Shown piece by piece: positions 8,119 through 15,602 of a stretch of DNA of 64,000 nt (position 1 is the stretch's first letter; every line of letters starts with the position of its first letter). The stretch comes from Amycolatopsis rifamycinica (lineage in GTDB: Bacteria; Actinomycetota; Actinomycetes; Mycobacteriales; Pseudonocardiaceae). A program made the position numbers and the translations under genes. The stretch is taken from assembly GCF_000695625.1 (NCBI RefSeq), contig NZ_JMQI01000021.1:124001-188000 (forward strand). The letters are read 5' to 3'. A model generated the notes under the pieces. It was not told where the DNA came from and did no database searches. It saw nothing but the letters and a program-made list of their open reading frames with translations.

Positions 8119-8880
8119 ATGGCCGGGGCGAGGATCGAAACGGTCGGCGGGTCCGGGGCGCGCCTGGTGGTGCGCCGGGGGTCCTGGCTGGTCGGGCGCG
8201 GGCCCGACGCGGACCTGCGGCTGCCGTCGGACCAGGTTTCGCTGCGGCACGCCTGGATCCGGCAGGACGCGCGGGGCACGTGGGTGGCCGACGCCGGATC
8301 GCGCAACGGGACCTGGGTCAACGGGCGGCGGCTGGCACCGCGGCAGGACCACCCGCTGCGCCACGGCGACCGGCTCGAGTTCGGCCCGGTGGCCGCCGTC
8401 TACTCCGACGGCGAGGGCGGCGCGCCGCAGACGCGGACCTGGCAGCGTTCGTCGTCCGGGGTCTCCTTCGGCGACGTCTCGGCCGGGACGATCAACAACG
8501 CCGGGCGCGACATCCACAACAGCTACGACCACCGGCAGCACCACAACTACGAGTTCACCACCCCCGAGGGCGAAGCGCTCACCTCGCTCGCCACCGGCAA
8601 GGGGGCCGGCCGCGCGGTCATGGTGCTCGGGCTGCTGATGATCCTGGCCGGGTTCGGCATCTGGGTGTCGGTGATCTTCCGGTTCATCAAGGCGGGGTCC
8701 GACTCGGTCTCGTCCGGGTCGTTCGACGCGCCGCCGCCGCTGCTCGGACCGGAGGTCTTCGACGGCGTGCCGCTGGGGGTGGTCGGCTTCGCGCTCTTCG
8801 GGCTCGGCGGCGTCGTCATGCTGATCGGGATGGTCATGGCCAAGGCGGCGCGTGAACGGCGCCGGAACGGGAGGCGGTAG
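8119..8880 (+). CDS. FHA-domain membrane protein with GTINNA motif
   Basis: The start at ATG 8119 follows GGGAGGAG; the GTG at 8113 lies inside that site. The product is 253 residues. Residues 1-100 form a forkhead-associated domain (GRGPDADLRLPSDQVSLRHA, then SRNGTWVNGRRL), a phosphothreonine-binding module usually read by Ser/Thr kinase pathways. Residues about 115-145 hold a polar low-complexity stretch with GDVSAGTINNAGRDIHNSYD. Two hydrophobic helices follow (about 170-195 and 218-245), so the C-terminus is membrane-anchored. The TAG stop overlaps the GTG start of the next gene by one base, implying translational coupling. The GTINNA stretch is repeated in that next protein, so the two probably work together. 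Partner and signal are unknown. Confidence 0.85.
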   Translation: MAGARIETVGGSGARLVVRRGSWLVGRGPDADLRLPSDQVSLRHAWIRQDARGTWVADAGSRNGTWVNGRRLAPRQDHPLRHGDRLEFGPVAAVYSDGEGGAPQTRTWQRSSSGVSFGDVSAGTINNAGRDIHNSYDHRQHHNYEFTTPEGEALTSLATGKGAGRAVMVLGLLMILAGFGIWVSVIFRFIKAGSDSVSSGSFDAPPPLLGPEVFDGVPLGVVGFALFGLGGVVMLIGMVMAKAARERRRNGRR

Positions 8881-9251
8881 TGGACGGCATCCACTTCCAC
8901 GGCGACGTCCGGGCCGGGACGGTCAACAACGCGGTCCACGGCGACATCAACACCGTCCACGGCGGCCACCAGGAGATCCACCGCGGCTTCGACGCGCGCC
9001 AGGTCGCTTCCCTGGTGCGGGCGGTCCGTGCGGAACTCGACGCGGCCCGGCTGCCGCCGGCCACGAAGGACGCCGTGCACGACGCACTGGACGAGGTCGA
9101 CCGGGACGTCGTGCACGGCCGGACGGACGTGGGCGCGAAGGTGCGCCGGGCCCGTGACCTGCTCCGGGACGCCGGTGGCCTGGCGACCGCCGGCGCCGGG
9201 CTGTGGACGGCGGTGCGAGCCCTCGCCGCCGCGGCCGGCGTCCCGTTCTGA
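8880..9251 (+). CDS. Small protein with N-terminal GTVNNA motif, coupled to FHA gene
   Basis: The product is 123 residues. GTG 8880 overlaps the upstream stop codon, and GGGAGG at about 8869-8875 is its ribosome site. The first ~35 residues read DGIHFHGDVRAGTVNNAVHG and continue with DINTVHGGHQEIH, closely matching the stretch between the FHA and membrane parts of the preceding protein (GDV, AGT[VI]NNA, DI). The rest (about 40-123) is alpha-helical and charged, ending in a small hydrophobic Ala-rich segment. Short His/Gly/Asn-rich beta-like motifs of this kind occur in actinobacterial signalling proteins and have been discussed as amyloid-type or homotypic interaction motifs. That interpretation is inference here. 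I do not recognise the helical part. Confidence 0.75.
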   Translation: MDGIHFHGDVRAGTVNNAVHGDINTVHGGHQEIHRGFDARQVASLVRAVRAELDAARLPPATKDAVHDALDEVDRDVVHGRTDVGAKVRRARDLLRDAGGLATAGAGLWTAVRALAAAAGVPF

Positions 9252-9435
9252 CCGTCCACAGAGGACGCCCCGGGCCGGCCGGTTCGCCGTCGGCTGCCGG
9301 TGAAAAACGTCCGGGACGCGGCCCTATCGGGACGACTTCTGTCGTCGCCGCGCGGTCGCCGGTGACCGGGTGATTACGCGGCGTCAGAGTCCCCGGTGCG
9401 TTTACAACGTTCCGGCAACCGCCTTGACAGGGCCT

Positions 9436-9449
9436 GTGGTACGTACCAC
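9436..9449. promoter_or_regulatory. Palindromic operator candidate 1 upstream of dasA
   Basis: GTGGTACGTACCAC is a perfect 14-bp palindrome with the TGGT/ACCA arms of GntR/HutC-family sites. It lies just downstream of a TTGACA (9424-9429) that could be a -35 element, so binding there would block transcription of the dasA operon. Confidence 0.5.
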
Positions 9450-9463
9450 TCTAACCCCAACAT

Positions 9464-9475
9464 TGGTCTACACCA
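9464..9475. promoter_or_regulatory. DasR-responsive element (dre)-like site upstream of dasA
   Basis: TGGTCTACACCA differs at one base from the dre core TGGTCTAGACCA recognised by the GlcNAc regulator DasR. It lies about 50 bases upstream of the dasA start, next to another TGGT/ACCA palindrome. No dasR gene is in the window. Confidence 0.65.
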
Positions 9476-9523
9476 TTTGGGGCGCCTGGCCGCGGTGGCC
9501 GGGCATGGAAAGGACGGCATCGA

Positions 9524-10825
9524 GTGAAACGCTGGCTCAAGCTGGCGGCGGGCGCCGCCGCACTCACGCTCGCGACGGCAGGCTGCGCGGGCTCCAGCGG
9601 CTCGGACACCGCGGCCTCGTCGAGCGGCACTGCACCGCTGAGCGGGACCGTCACGGTCTGGCTGATGACGGGCTCCGCGCCCACCACCCTGACCGACGCG
9701 CTCAACAAGGAGTTCGAGGCCGCGCACCCCGGGGTCAAGGTCAAGTACGAGATCCAGCAGTGGGACGGCATCCAGCAGAAGCTGACCACCGCGCTGGCCA
9801 GCGGCGCGCCGCCGGACGTCATCGAGATCGGCAACACGCAGACCGCGGCGTTCGCCTCGCAGGACGGCGTGCTGACCGACCTGACCGCCGACAAGGACAG
9901 CTTCAACGGCTCGCAGTGGCTCAAGGGGCTCGCCGACTCGGGCAGCTACGACGGCAAGACCTACGGCGTCCCGTTCTACGCGGCCAACCGTGAGGTCATC
10001 TACCGCAAGGACATGTTCGAGCAGGCCGGCATCGCCAAGCCGCCGACGTCGAACGACGAGTGGATCGACGCGATCGGCAAGCTGAAGACCAAGTTCGGCT
10101 CCGACCCCGACTTCCAGGCGCTCTACATGCCGGGCCAGAACTGGTACGCCCTGCTGTCGTTCATCTGGGACAACGGCGGCGACATCGCCAAGGCCGACGG
10201 CAAGAACTACAAGGCGAGCCTCGACACCCCCGAGGCGAAGGCGGGCCTGGACTTCTACAAGAAGCTCGTCGACACCTCCGGCACCAAGGCCCCGAAGGAC
10301 GCCGACGAGGCCAAGCCGCAGCAGGCGACCGTCTACGGCGCCGGCAAGGTGGCCATGATGATCGGCCTGCCGTGGGAGCTGGCGACCGCGGCGAAGACCG
10401 ACGCGAGCCTCACCGGCAAGACCGGCGCCTTCGCGATCCCGAGCAAGACCGCCGGCCAGAGTGCCCCGGTCTTCCTGGGCGGCTCGAACCTGGCCGTCCC
10501 GGCCAACAGCAAGAACGTGGCCGCGGCCAAGGAGTACATCAAGCTGCTCTCCAGCCCGAAGTACCAGAGCCAGCTCGCCGCAGCCGGCGTCGTGCCCGGC
10601 ACGTCGACCGACCTCACCGGTCTGGACAAGGACCCGCTGGGCAGCGTGATGGCCAAGGCCTCGGCCAACGGCAAGGCCGTGCCGGCCAGCCCCAAGTGGG
10701 GTGACGTCGAGTCCGGCCAGAACCCGGTGAAGGACATGCTGACCGCGTACCTGACCGGCAAGAAGACGCTCGACCAGGCGACCGCCGACGCCAACGCAGC
10801 GCTGAACAAGCTCATCGGCGGATGA
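9524..10825 (+). CDS. dasA: Chitooligosaccharide ABC transporter, substrate-binding lipoprotein (DasA-like)
   Basis: The product is 433 residues, starting at GTG 9524 with AAGGA upstream. The signal peptide has lipobox LATAGC, so the mature protein is lipid-anchored outside the membrane. It is a family 1 extracellular solute-binding protein. WLMTGSAP, YEIQQWDGIQQK, PPDVIEIGNTQT, YMPGQNWY, APKDADEAKPQQ and VFLGGSNLAV agree with what I recall of streptomycete DasA, which binds chitobiose. Context supports this: two binding-protein-dependent permeases and a GH3 N-acetylhexosaminidase follow in one operon, the same order as dasABCD, and dre-like operators precede it. No ATPase gene is present; such systems usually share the MsiK ATPase encoded elsewhere. 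Confidence 0.82.
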   Translation: MKRWLKLAAGAAALTLATAGCAGSSGSDTAASSSGTAPLSGTVTVWLMTGSAPTTLTDALNKEFEAAHPGVKVKYEIQQWDGIQQKLTTALASGAPPDVIEIGNTQTAAFASQDGVLTDLTADKDSFNGSQWLKGLADSGSYDGKTYGVPFYAANREVIYRKDMFEQAGIAKPPTSNDEWIDAIGKLKTKFGSDPDFQALYMPGQNWYALLSFIWDNGGDIAKADGKNYKASLDTPEAKAGLDFYKKLVDTSGTKAPKDADEAKPQQATVYGAGKVAMMIGLPWELATAAKTDASLTGKTGAFAIPSKTAGQSAPVFLGGSNLAVPANSKNVAAAKEYIKLLSSPKYQSQLAAAGVVPGTSTDLTGLDKDPLGSVMAKASANGKAVPASPKWGDVESGQNPVKDMLTAYLTGKKTLDQATADANAALNKLIGG

Positions 10826-11808
10826 CCGCGACCGCGAATGTGACGATGCCGGCGGGGGCGACCCCGCCGGCATCGCCGCGCGACGCGGGGGTCAAGAGGC
10901 GCAGGCGGGGCCGGTTCGGCGACCGGGTGCTCCCGTACCTGCTCCTCCTCCCCGCCCTCGCCGCCATCCTCGTCCTGCTCGCTTGGCCGCTGGTCCAGGT
11001 GCTGGCGATCAGCTTCCGCAAGCTCGACATCGGCCAGCTCGTCTCCGGCAAGACCATCTGGATCGGGTTCGACAACTACACGAACACGCTGTCGGACCCG
11101 GAGTTCTGGACGGTCACCTTCCGGACCCTGGTCTTCACCGCCGCCGTCGTGGCCGCCACCATCGCCGGTGGCCTGCTGCTGGCGGTGCTCATGCGCCACC
11201 TCGACCCGGTCGTGCGGGTCATGGTGCAGGTGACGCTGGTGCTGGCCTGGGCCACGCCGGTGATCGCGACGACCACGGTCTTCCAGTGGATCTTCGACGA
11301 GCAGTACGGCATCCTCAACAAGACCCTCGACCGGCTGGGCTTCCACGGCTTCATCGGCTTCTCGTGGTTCTCCAGCGGGCCGAGCACGCTGACCGTGATT
11401 GGCCTGCTCATCGTGTGGCAGGCCGTGCCGTTCGTGACGTTCTCCCTGTACGCGGGCCTCGTCGGGGTCCCCCGCGAGCAGTACGAGGCCGCGGGCATGG
11501 ACGGCGCCGGGCCGTGGCAGACGTTCCGCGCGGTCACCTGGCCCGCCATCCGGCCGATCACCACCATGGTGACGTTCCTGTCGGTGCTGTGGGACTTCAA
11601 CGCCTTCGCCCAGATCTGGGCCATCCGCGAGGGCGGGCCCGACGGCGGGAGCACCACCCTGGCCGTCGTGCTGTACCTCAAGGGCATCGCGGGCAACCAC
11701 TTCGGCGCGGCGGGCGCGATCGCGACCCTGATGCTGATCGTGCTGGCCATCGTCACCGGCCGGTACATCCAGCTGCTCGTCCGGACCCCGGAAGGTGATC
11801 TCAAGTGA
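10822..11808 (+). CDS. dasB: Chitooligosaccharide ABC transporter permease (DasB-like, MalF type)
   Basis: The product is 328 residues. ATG 10822 overlaps the dasA stop by four bases. It has six predicted membrane helices and the BPD-type permease signature with the EAA loop (EQYEAAGMDGAGPWQTFRAV, then TWPAIRP), the contact site for the ATPase. It belongs to the MalF/UgpA group and pairs with the next gene. The tight overlaps imply a fixed-ratio operon. Substrate is inferred from the DasA-like binding protein and the hexosaminidase. Confidence 0.82.
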   Translation: MTATANVTMPAGATPPASPRDAGVKRRRRGRFGDRVLPYLLLLPALAAILVLLAWPLVQVLAISFRKLDIGQLVSGKTIWIGFDNYTNTLSDPEFWTVTFRTLVFTAAVVAATIAGGLLLAVLMRHLDPVVRVMVQVTLVLAWATPVIATTTVFQWIFDEQYGILNKTLDRLGFHGFIGFSWFSSGPSTLTVIGLLIVWQAVPFVTFSLYAGLVGVPREQYEAAGMDGAGPWQTFRAVTWPAIRPITTMVTFLSVLWDFNAFAQIWAIREGGPDGGSTTLAVVLYLKGIAGNHFGAAGAIATLMLIVLAIVTGRYIQLLVRTPEGDLK

Positions 11809-12635
11809 GGAAATCGCTGCCGCGGCGGGTCGCGCTGTCGGTCGTCGGCGTCCTGGTGGCGCTGGCGATCGCCTTCCCGACGTACTGGATGTTCGTCACG
11901 TCGCTGAGGTCGCCGGGCGAGATCCTCTCGCCCAAGTACGACCTGATCCCGACGTCGTTCTCGTTCGGCAACTTCGCCACCGCGCTGAGCAAGGACAACT
12001 TCCCGACCTACCTGATGAACAGCCTCATCGTGACGGTCGGGTCGGTGCTGTGCGCGCTGGTCGCCGGAACCCTGGCGGCGATCCCGCTGTCGCGGCTGCG
12101 GTTCACCGGCCGCAAGGGGTTCCTGGTCCTGGTGATGGTGGCGCAGCTGGCCCCGGTGTCGGCCCTGTTCATCCCGCTGTTCCTGCTGATGCGGGACGCC
12201 GGGCTGCTCAACACGCTGCCGTCGCTGCTGCTGATCTACTTCGCCACCACGCTGCCGTTCACGGTCTGGATGCTCTACGGCTTCGTCAACGGGATCCCGT
12301 ACGAGCTGGAAGAGGCCGCGATGATCGACGGCTGCAGCCAGACCGGCGCGTTCCGCCGGGTGACGCTGCCGCTGCTCGGCCCGGGGCTGGTCACCACCTC
12401 GGTGTTCAGCTTCATCACCGCCTGGAACGAGTACCTGTTCGCGCTGGTCTTCATCCGGGACAAGCCGAAGGAGACGCTGCCGGTGTGGCTGGCGTCGTTC
12501 CGCACCGCGTTCGCCACCGACTGGGGCGGCGTCATGGCCGCGTCGGTCATCTACGCGATCCCGGCGCTGATCTTCTTCCTGCTCGTGCAACGCAAGCTGG
12601 TGTCCGGCGCGACCGCCGGCGCCGTGAAGGGCTAG
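11805..12635 (+). CDS. dasC: Chitooligosaccharide ABC transporter permease (DasC-like, MalG type)
   Basis: The product is 276 residues. GTG 11805 overlaps the dasB stop by four bases. Six hydrophobic helices; the EAA motif reads PYELEEAAMIDGCSQTGAFR, typical of MalG/UgpE-type permeases. It forms the membrane channel with the preceding permease. It ends five bases before the next start. The C-terminal LVSGATAGAVKG is the conserved tail of this family. Confidence 0.84.
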   Translation: MRKSLPRRVALSVVGVLVALAIAFPTYWMFVTSLRSPGEILSPKYDLIPTSFSFGNFATALSKDNFPTYLMNSLIVTVGSVLCALVAGTLAAIPLSRLRFTGRKGFLVLVMVAQLAPVSALFIPLFLLMRDAGLLNTLPSLLLIYFATTLPFTVWMLYGFVNGIPYELEEAAMIDGCSQTGAFRRVTLPLLGPGLVTTSVFSFITAWNEYLFALVFIRDKPKETLPVWLASFRTAFATDWGGVMAASVIYAIPALIFFLLVQRKLVSGATAGAVKG

Positions 12636-12640
12636 CTCCG

Positions 12641-14095
12641 TTGTCCACGCCCGAAACGCCGTCCTCGCCCGAGAAGCTCGCCGAAGCCGTTCTCCTGCCC
12701 GGGTTCGCCGGGACCACCGCGCCGGACTGGCTGCGCCGCCGGGTCGCGGACGGCCTGGGCGGGGTGGTCCTGTTCGGCCGCAACGTCGTCGACGACGAGC
12801 AGGTCGCGGCGCTGACCGCGCAGCTGCGCGGGGAGCGGGCCGGTGTCGTGGTCGGGATCGACGAGGAGGGCGGCGACGTCACCCGCCTCGACGTGAACAC
12901 CGGGTCGTTCGTGCCGGGGCCGCTGGCCCTCGGCGCGGCGGACGACCCGGAGCTGACCACGGCGGTCGCCGCCGCGCTCGGCGAGCGGCTGGCGGCGTGC
13001 GGCGTGACGGTCGACCTCGCGCCGTGCGCCGACCTCACGCTCGCCGCGGAGGACCCGATCATCGGCGTCCGGGCGTTCGGGTCGGACCCGGCGAAGGCGT
13101 CGCCGCACGTCGCGGCGTACGTGACCGGCCTGCAGAAGTACGGCGTCGCGGCCTGCGCGAAGCACTTCCCGGGCCACGGCGCGGCGACGGAGGACTCGCA
13201 CGTGGCGCTGCCGGTGCTGCCGCGGACCGTCGGAGAGCTGCGGGAGATCGAGCTGGTCCCGTTCGCCGCGGCGATCCGCGCGGGGGTGCGCTCGGTGATG
13301 TCGGGCCACCTGGTCGTCCGCGCCTGGGGCGACGAGCCCGCCACGCTCAACCGGACCGCGCTCACCGACGTCTTGCGCGGCGAGCTCGGCTTCACCGGCG
13401 CGGTCATCACCGACGCACTGGAGATGGGGGCGGTGTCCGGGGCGTACGGGCGCCACGACGGCCTCGGCCGGTCGGCCGTGCGGGCCCTGGCGGCGGGGGC
13501 GGACGCCCTGTGCCTCGGTGGTGCGGCGTTCGAGGCCGAGCACCTGGACGCCTGCGTCTCGGCGATCGTGGCGGCGGTCGCGGCGGGGGAGCTGCCCCTG
13601 GACCGGCTCGCGGAGGCGGCTGCGCGGACGGCGGCGCTGGGAACCGACCCGGCACCGGCGAAGGTGGGCCCGGTCGACCGGCGGCTCGGCCTGGAGGCCG
13701 CCCGCAAGGCGCTCCGGGTGCAGGGCGACCCGCGGCTGGACGGCCCGCCGCTGGTCGTCGACGTCCAGACCGAGCCGACCATCGCCGCCGGGCCGATGCC
13801 GTGGGGCCTCGGCGCGCACCTGGCCGAGCTCGTGCCGGGCACGCGGGCGCTCACCGCGACCCCCGGCGACGCCGAGGCGGTGCTCGAAGCGGCGAGGGGG
13901 TTCCGCAGCGTCGTCGTGGTCACGCGGGAGGCGCACCGGCACCCGCGGGTGCGCGAGCTGCTCGCCGCCCTGTCCGGCCTCGACTTCATCCGGGTGGAAA
14001 CCGGCGTGCCCGGTCCCGTCGGCGACGGCCCGCGGATCGACACGTTCAGCGGCTCCTGGGTCAGCCTGCGCGCCGCCGCGGAGTACCTGGCCTGA
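12641..14095 (+). CDS. Glycoside hydrolase family 3 beta-N-acetylhexosaminidase (NagZ/DasD type)
   Basis: The product is 484 residues. TTG 12641 is the chosen start: it lies five bases after the dasC stop, with GAAGGG upstream and no better ATG/GTG before the conserved region. The NagZ signature CAKHFPGHGAATEDSHVALP is at about residue 172, and the Asp nucleophile sits in ITDALEMGA near residue 255. There is no signal peptide, so it acts in the cytoplasm on imported GlcNAc oligosaccharides, liberating N-acetylglucosamine. This corresponds to dasD in the streptomycete cluster. The C-terminal ~170 residues are the usual actinobacterial extension with an alpha/beta sandwich. It is the last gene of the operon. 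Confidence 0.87.
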   Translation: MSTPETPSSPEKLAEAVLLPGFAGTTAPDWLRRRVADGLGGVVLFGRNVVDDEQVAALTAQLRGERAGVVVGIDEEGGDVTRLDVNTGSFVPGPLALGAADDPELTTAVAAALGERLAACGVTVDLAPCADLTLAAEDPIIGVRAFGSDPAKASPHVAAYVTGLQKYGVAACAKHFPGHGAATEDSHVALPVLPRTVGELREIELVPFAAAIRAGVRSVMSGHLVVRAWGDEPATLNRTALTDVLRGELGFTGAVITDALEMGAVSGAYGRHDGLGRSAVRALAAGADALCLGGAAFEAEHLDACVSAIVAAVAAGELPLDRLAEAAARTAALGTDPAPAKVGPVDRRLGLEAARKALRVQGDPRLDGPPLVVDVQTEPTIAAGPMPWGLGAHLAELVPGTRALTATPGDAEAVLEAARGFRSVVVVTREAHRHPRVRELLAALSGLDFIRVETGVPGPVGDGPRIDTFSGSWVSLRAAAEYLA

Positions 14096-14141
14096 TCGGC
14101 TTTTCGTCCGCTTTGCCGCATCTTCAGAAGGCCGGCCGCGG

Positions 14142-14160
14142 TTTGTACGCGGCTTGTACC
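14142..14160 (+). promoter_or_regulatory. 11-bp-period direct repeat upstream of SH3/cell-wall gene
   Basis: TTGTAC occurs at 14143-14148 and again at 14154-14159, one helical turn apart, about 50-65 bases before the ATG at 14208. Such one-turn direct repeats are typical binding sites for OmpR-family regulators. Which regulator is unknown. Confidence 0.35.
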
Positions 14161-14207
14161 GGTGGCCCGCACTCTGTCCCCACACCGGAAAACTGGAGGA
14201 CGGAACA

Positions 14208-14966
14208 ATGAACATGGGCATCGTGAAGCGGATGGCGGGGGTGGCCGGTATCGCCGCGGCGATCGTGGTCGCCGGGGCGGGCCCGGCGTTCGCGGCCACG
14301 GGCACAGTGCACACCGACTCGGGTGCGGCGCTGACCGTGCGGTCCAGCCCGAGCGCCGGCGCGAGCTCGGTCGGCAGCATCGCCGACGGCACCGCCGTGA
14401 CCATCAGCTGCCAGACCAACGGATCCACGGTCGACGGCAAGTACGGCACCTCGGACATCTGGGACAAGGTGGGCGACGGCTACGTCAGCGACGCCTACGT
14501 CTACACCGGCTCCGACGGCCGGGTCGCCCCGGACTGCGACGGCTCGACGCTGACCTGCTCGACCGCGGGCACCGGCAACCCGAAGACCTGCGCCCAGGCG
14601 GTGGCCTACGCCAAGACCCGCATCCACACCAACGACCTCGACTCCTACGAGGGCTGGTGCGACCGGATCAACGCCCAGAACTACGGCTGGTCCGCCTCCG
14701 GCTCGAACACGGCCTACATCCACTGGACCCAGATCCCGGCCTCGTACAAGCACCCGGGTGACTACCAGGTCCCGGCCGGCGGGCTCGCCTTCTTCAGCAG
14801 CAGCGGCGCCGGCCACACGATGATCTCGATCGGCGACGGCAAGTTCCTGTCGAACGACATCAACGGCTACGGCAGCTACACCGAGACGACGATCGCGCAG
14901 ATCAAGAGCAAGTGGGGCCAGACCTACCTCGGCTGGTCGCAGCCGTGGTTCAAGATCAACCACTGA
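14208..14966 (+). CDS. Secreted SH3b-domain protein with CHAP-like C-terminal domain
   Basis: The product is 252 residues. ATG 14208 follows GGAGGA. It has a signal peptide of about 30 residues ending AGAGPAFA-A. A bacterial SH3-type domain (about 32-105, LTVRSSPSAGASSVGSIADG) probably binds peptidoglycan. The C-terminal part (about 115-252) has paired cysteines, a GWCDRINAQNYGW segment, AGGLAFFSSSGAGHTMISIG and YLGWSQPWF, resembling CHAP/NlpC-like amidase folds in which a Cys and a His are catalytic. I cannot assign the catalytic Cys with confidence. It may remodel the cell wall or act as a secreted hydrolase. A strong terminator follows directly. Confidence 0.8.
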   Translation: MNMGIVKRMAGVAGIAAAIVVAGAGPAFAATGTVHTDSGAALTVRSSPSAGASSVGSIADGTAVTISCQTNGSTVDGKYGTSDIWDKVGDGYVSDAYVYTGSDGRVAPDCDGSTLTCSTAGTGNPKTCAQAVAYAKTRIHTNDLDSYEGWCDRINAQNYGWSASGSNTAYIHWTQIPASYKHPGDYQVPAGGLAFFSSSGAGHTMISIGDGKFLSNDINGYGSYTETTIAQIKSKWGQTYLGWSQPWFKINH

Positions 14967-14980
14967 CCCGCCGAACACGC

Positions 14981-15017
14981 ACGGGCCCCTGTCCGCCTCC
15001 CGCGGACGGGGGCCCGT
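14981..15017 (+). terminator. Terminator after SH3-domain gene
   Basis: A 16-bp GC-rich stem with a five-base loop: ACGGGCCCCTGTCCGC pairs with GCGGACGGGGGCCCGT (one wobble), starting 15 bases after the stop codon. Confidence 0.8.
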
Positions 15018-15157
15018 TCGCGTACCGGGGCCATTCGTTCGTCCTGACCCGCGTGGGTGAGGTGCGAGGTCGTGGCTCAACGGTGCGGACGGAGTGGGCG
15101 TGCTCGCGGTGCCCCGGCCGGCGCGGAAGCGCCGGCCGGAACCGATGAGAGGAGCTC

Positions 15158-15535
15158 ATGATGCGGTGGTTCAAGAGCCTGTGCGCCGGGGTGGCCATGG
15201 CCACGCTCGCCGTGGTCGCGCCGGCGGGTGCGGCCCAGGCGTCGACCGATGCCTGGTGGGATTGCCCGGACGGGTGGTTCTGCGCCTGGTACTCGACCGA
15301 CGGCAACGGCGCGATGGCCCGCTTCCAGACGGGCGCGCCGGATCTGCGCCAGTTCAACCTGAACGACCACGTGTGGTCGGTGTGGAACCGGACCGGGGTC
15401 GTCTGGTGCACCTACGCCGACATCAACTACGCCAGCGTGTCGGGCAGTCCCTGGCCGGTCGGCAACTGGCGGGGCAACACCTCCGTGTACAACCGCCAGA
15501 ACACGATCAGCTCGCTGCGCCGCGGGGCTTGCTGA
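15158..15535 (+). CDS. Secreted peptidase inhibitor family I36-like protein
   Basis: The product is 125 residues. ATG 15158 has AGAGGAG upstream; an in-frame ATG follows immediately. The signal peptide ends GAAQA-S. The mature part of about 95 residues begins with CPDGWFCAWYSTDGNGAMA, the pattern of the peptidase inhibitor I36 domain, and has four or more cysteines that can form disulfides outside the cell. The I36 family includes the streptomycete metalloproteinase inhibitor SMPI. Inhibitory activity is inferred. It is monocistronic, bounded by a perfect hairpin shared with the convergent DUF2235 gene. Confidence 0.78.
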   Translation: MMRWFKSLCAGVAMATLAVVAPAGAAQASTDAWWDCPDGWFCAWYSTDGNGAMARFQTGAPDLRQFNLNDHVWSVWNRTGVVWCTYADINYASVSGSPWPVGNWRGNTSVYNRQNTISSLRRGAC

Positions 15536-15547
15536 GCCTCCCGGAGC

Positions 15548-15584
15548 GACGGCGGCGGCACCGGGTTCCGGTGCCGCCGCCGTC
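15548..15584. terminator. Bidirectional terminator between convergent genes
   Basis: A perfect 17-bp stem with a three-base loop: GACGGCGGCGGCACCGG at 15548-15564 pairs with 15568-15584. It lies between the plus-strand I36-like gene and the end of the minus-strand DUF2235 gene. Confidence 0.85.
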
Positions 15585-15602
15585 CGGGTCCACAGGGGAC
15601 AG

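Noticed and set aside
12641..14095. A secreted beta-glucosidase identity for the GH3 enzyme
   Set aside because: No signal peptide, and the KHFPGHG...DSH signature with the das-type operon context indicates an intracellular N-acetylhexosaminidase.
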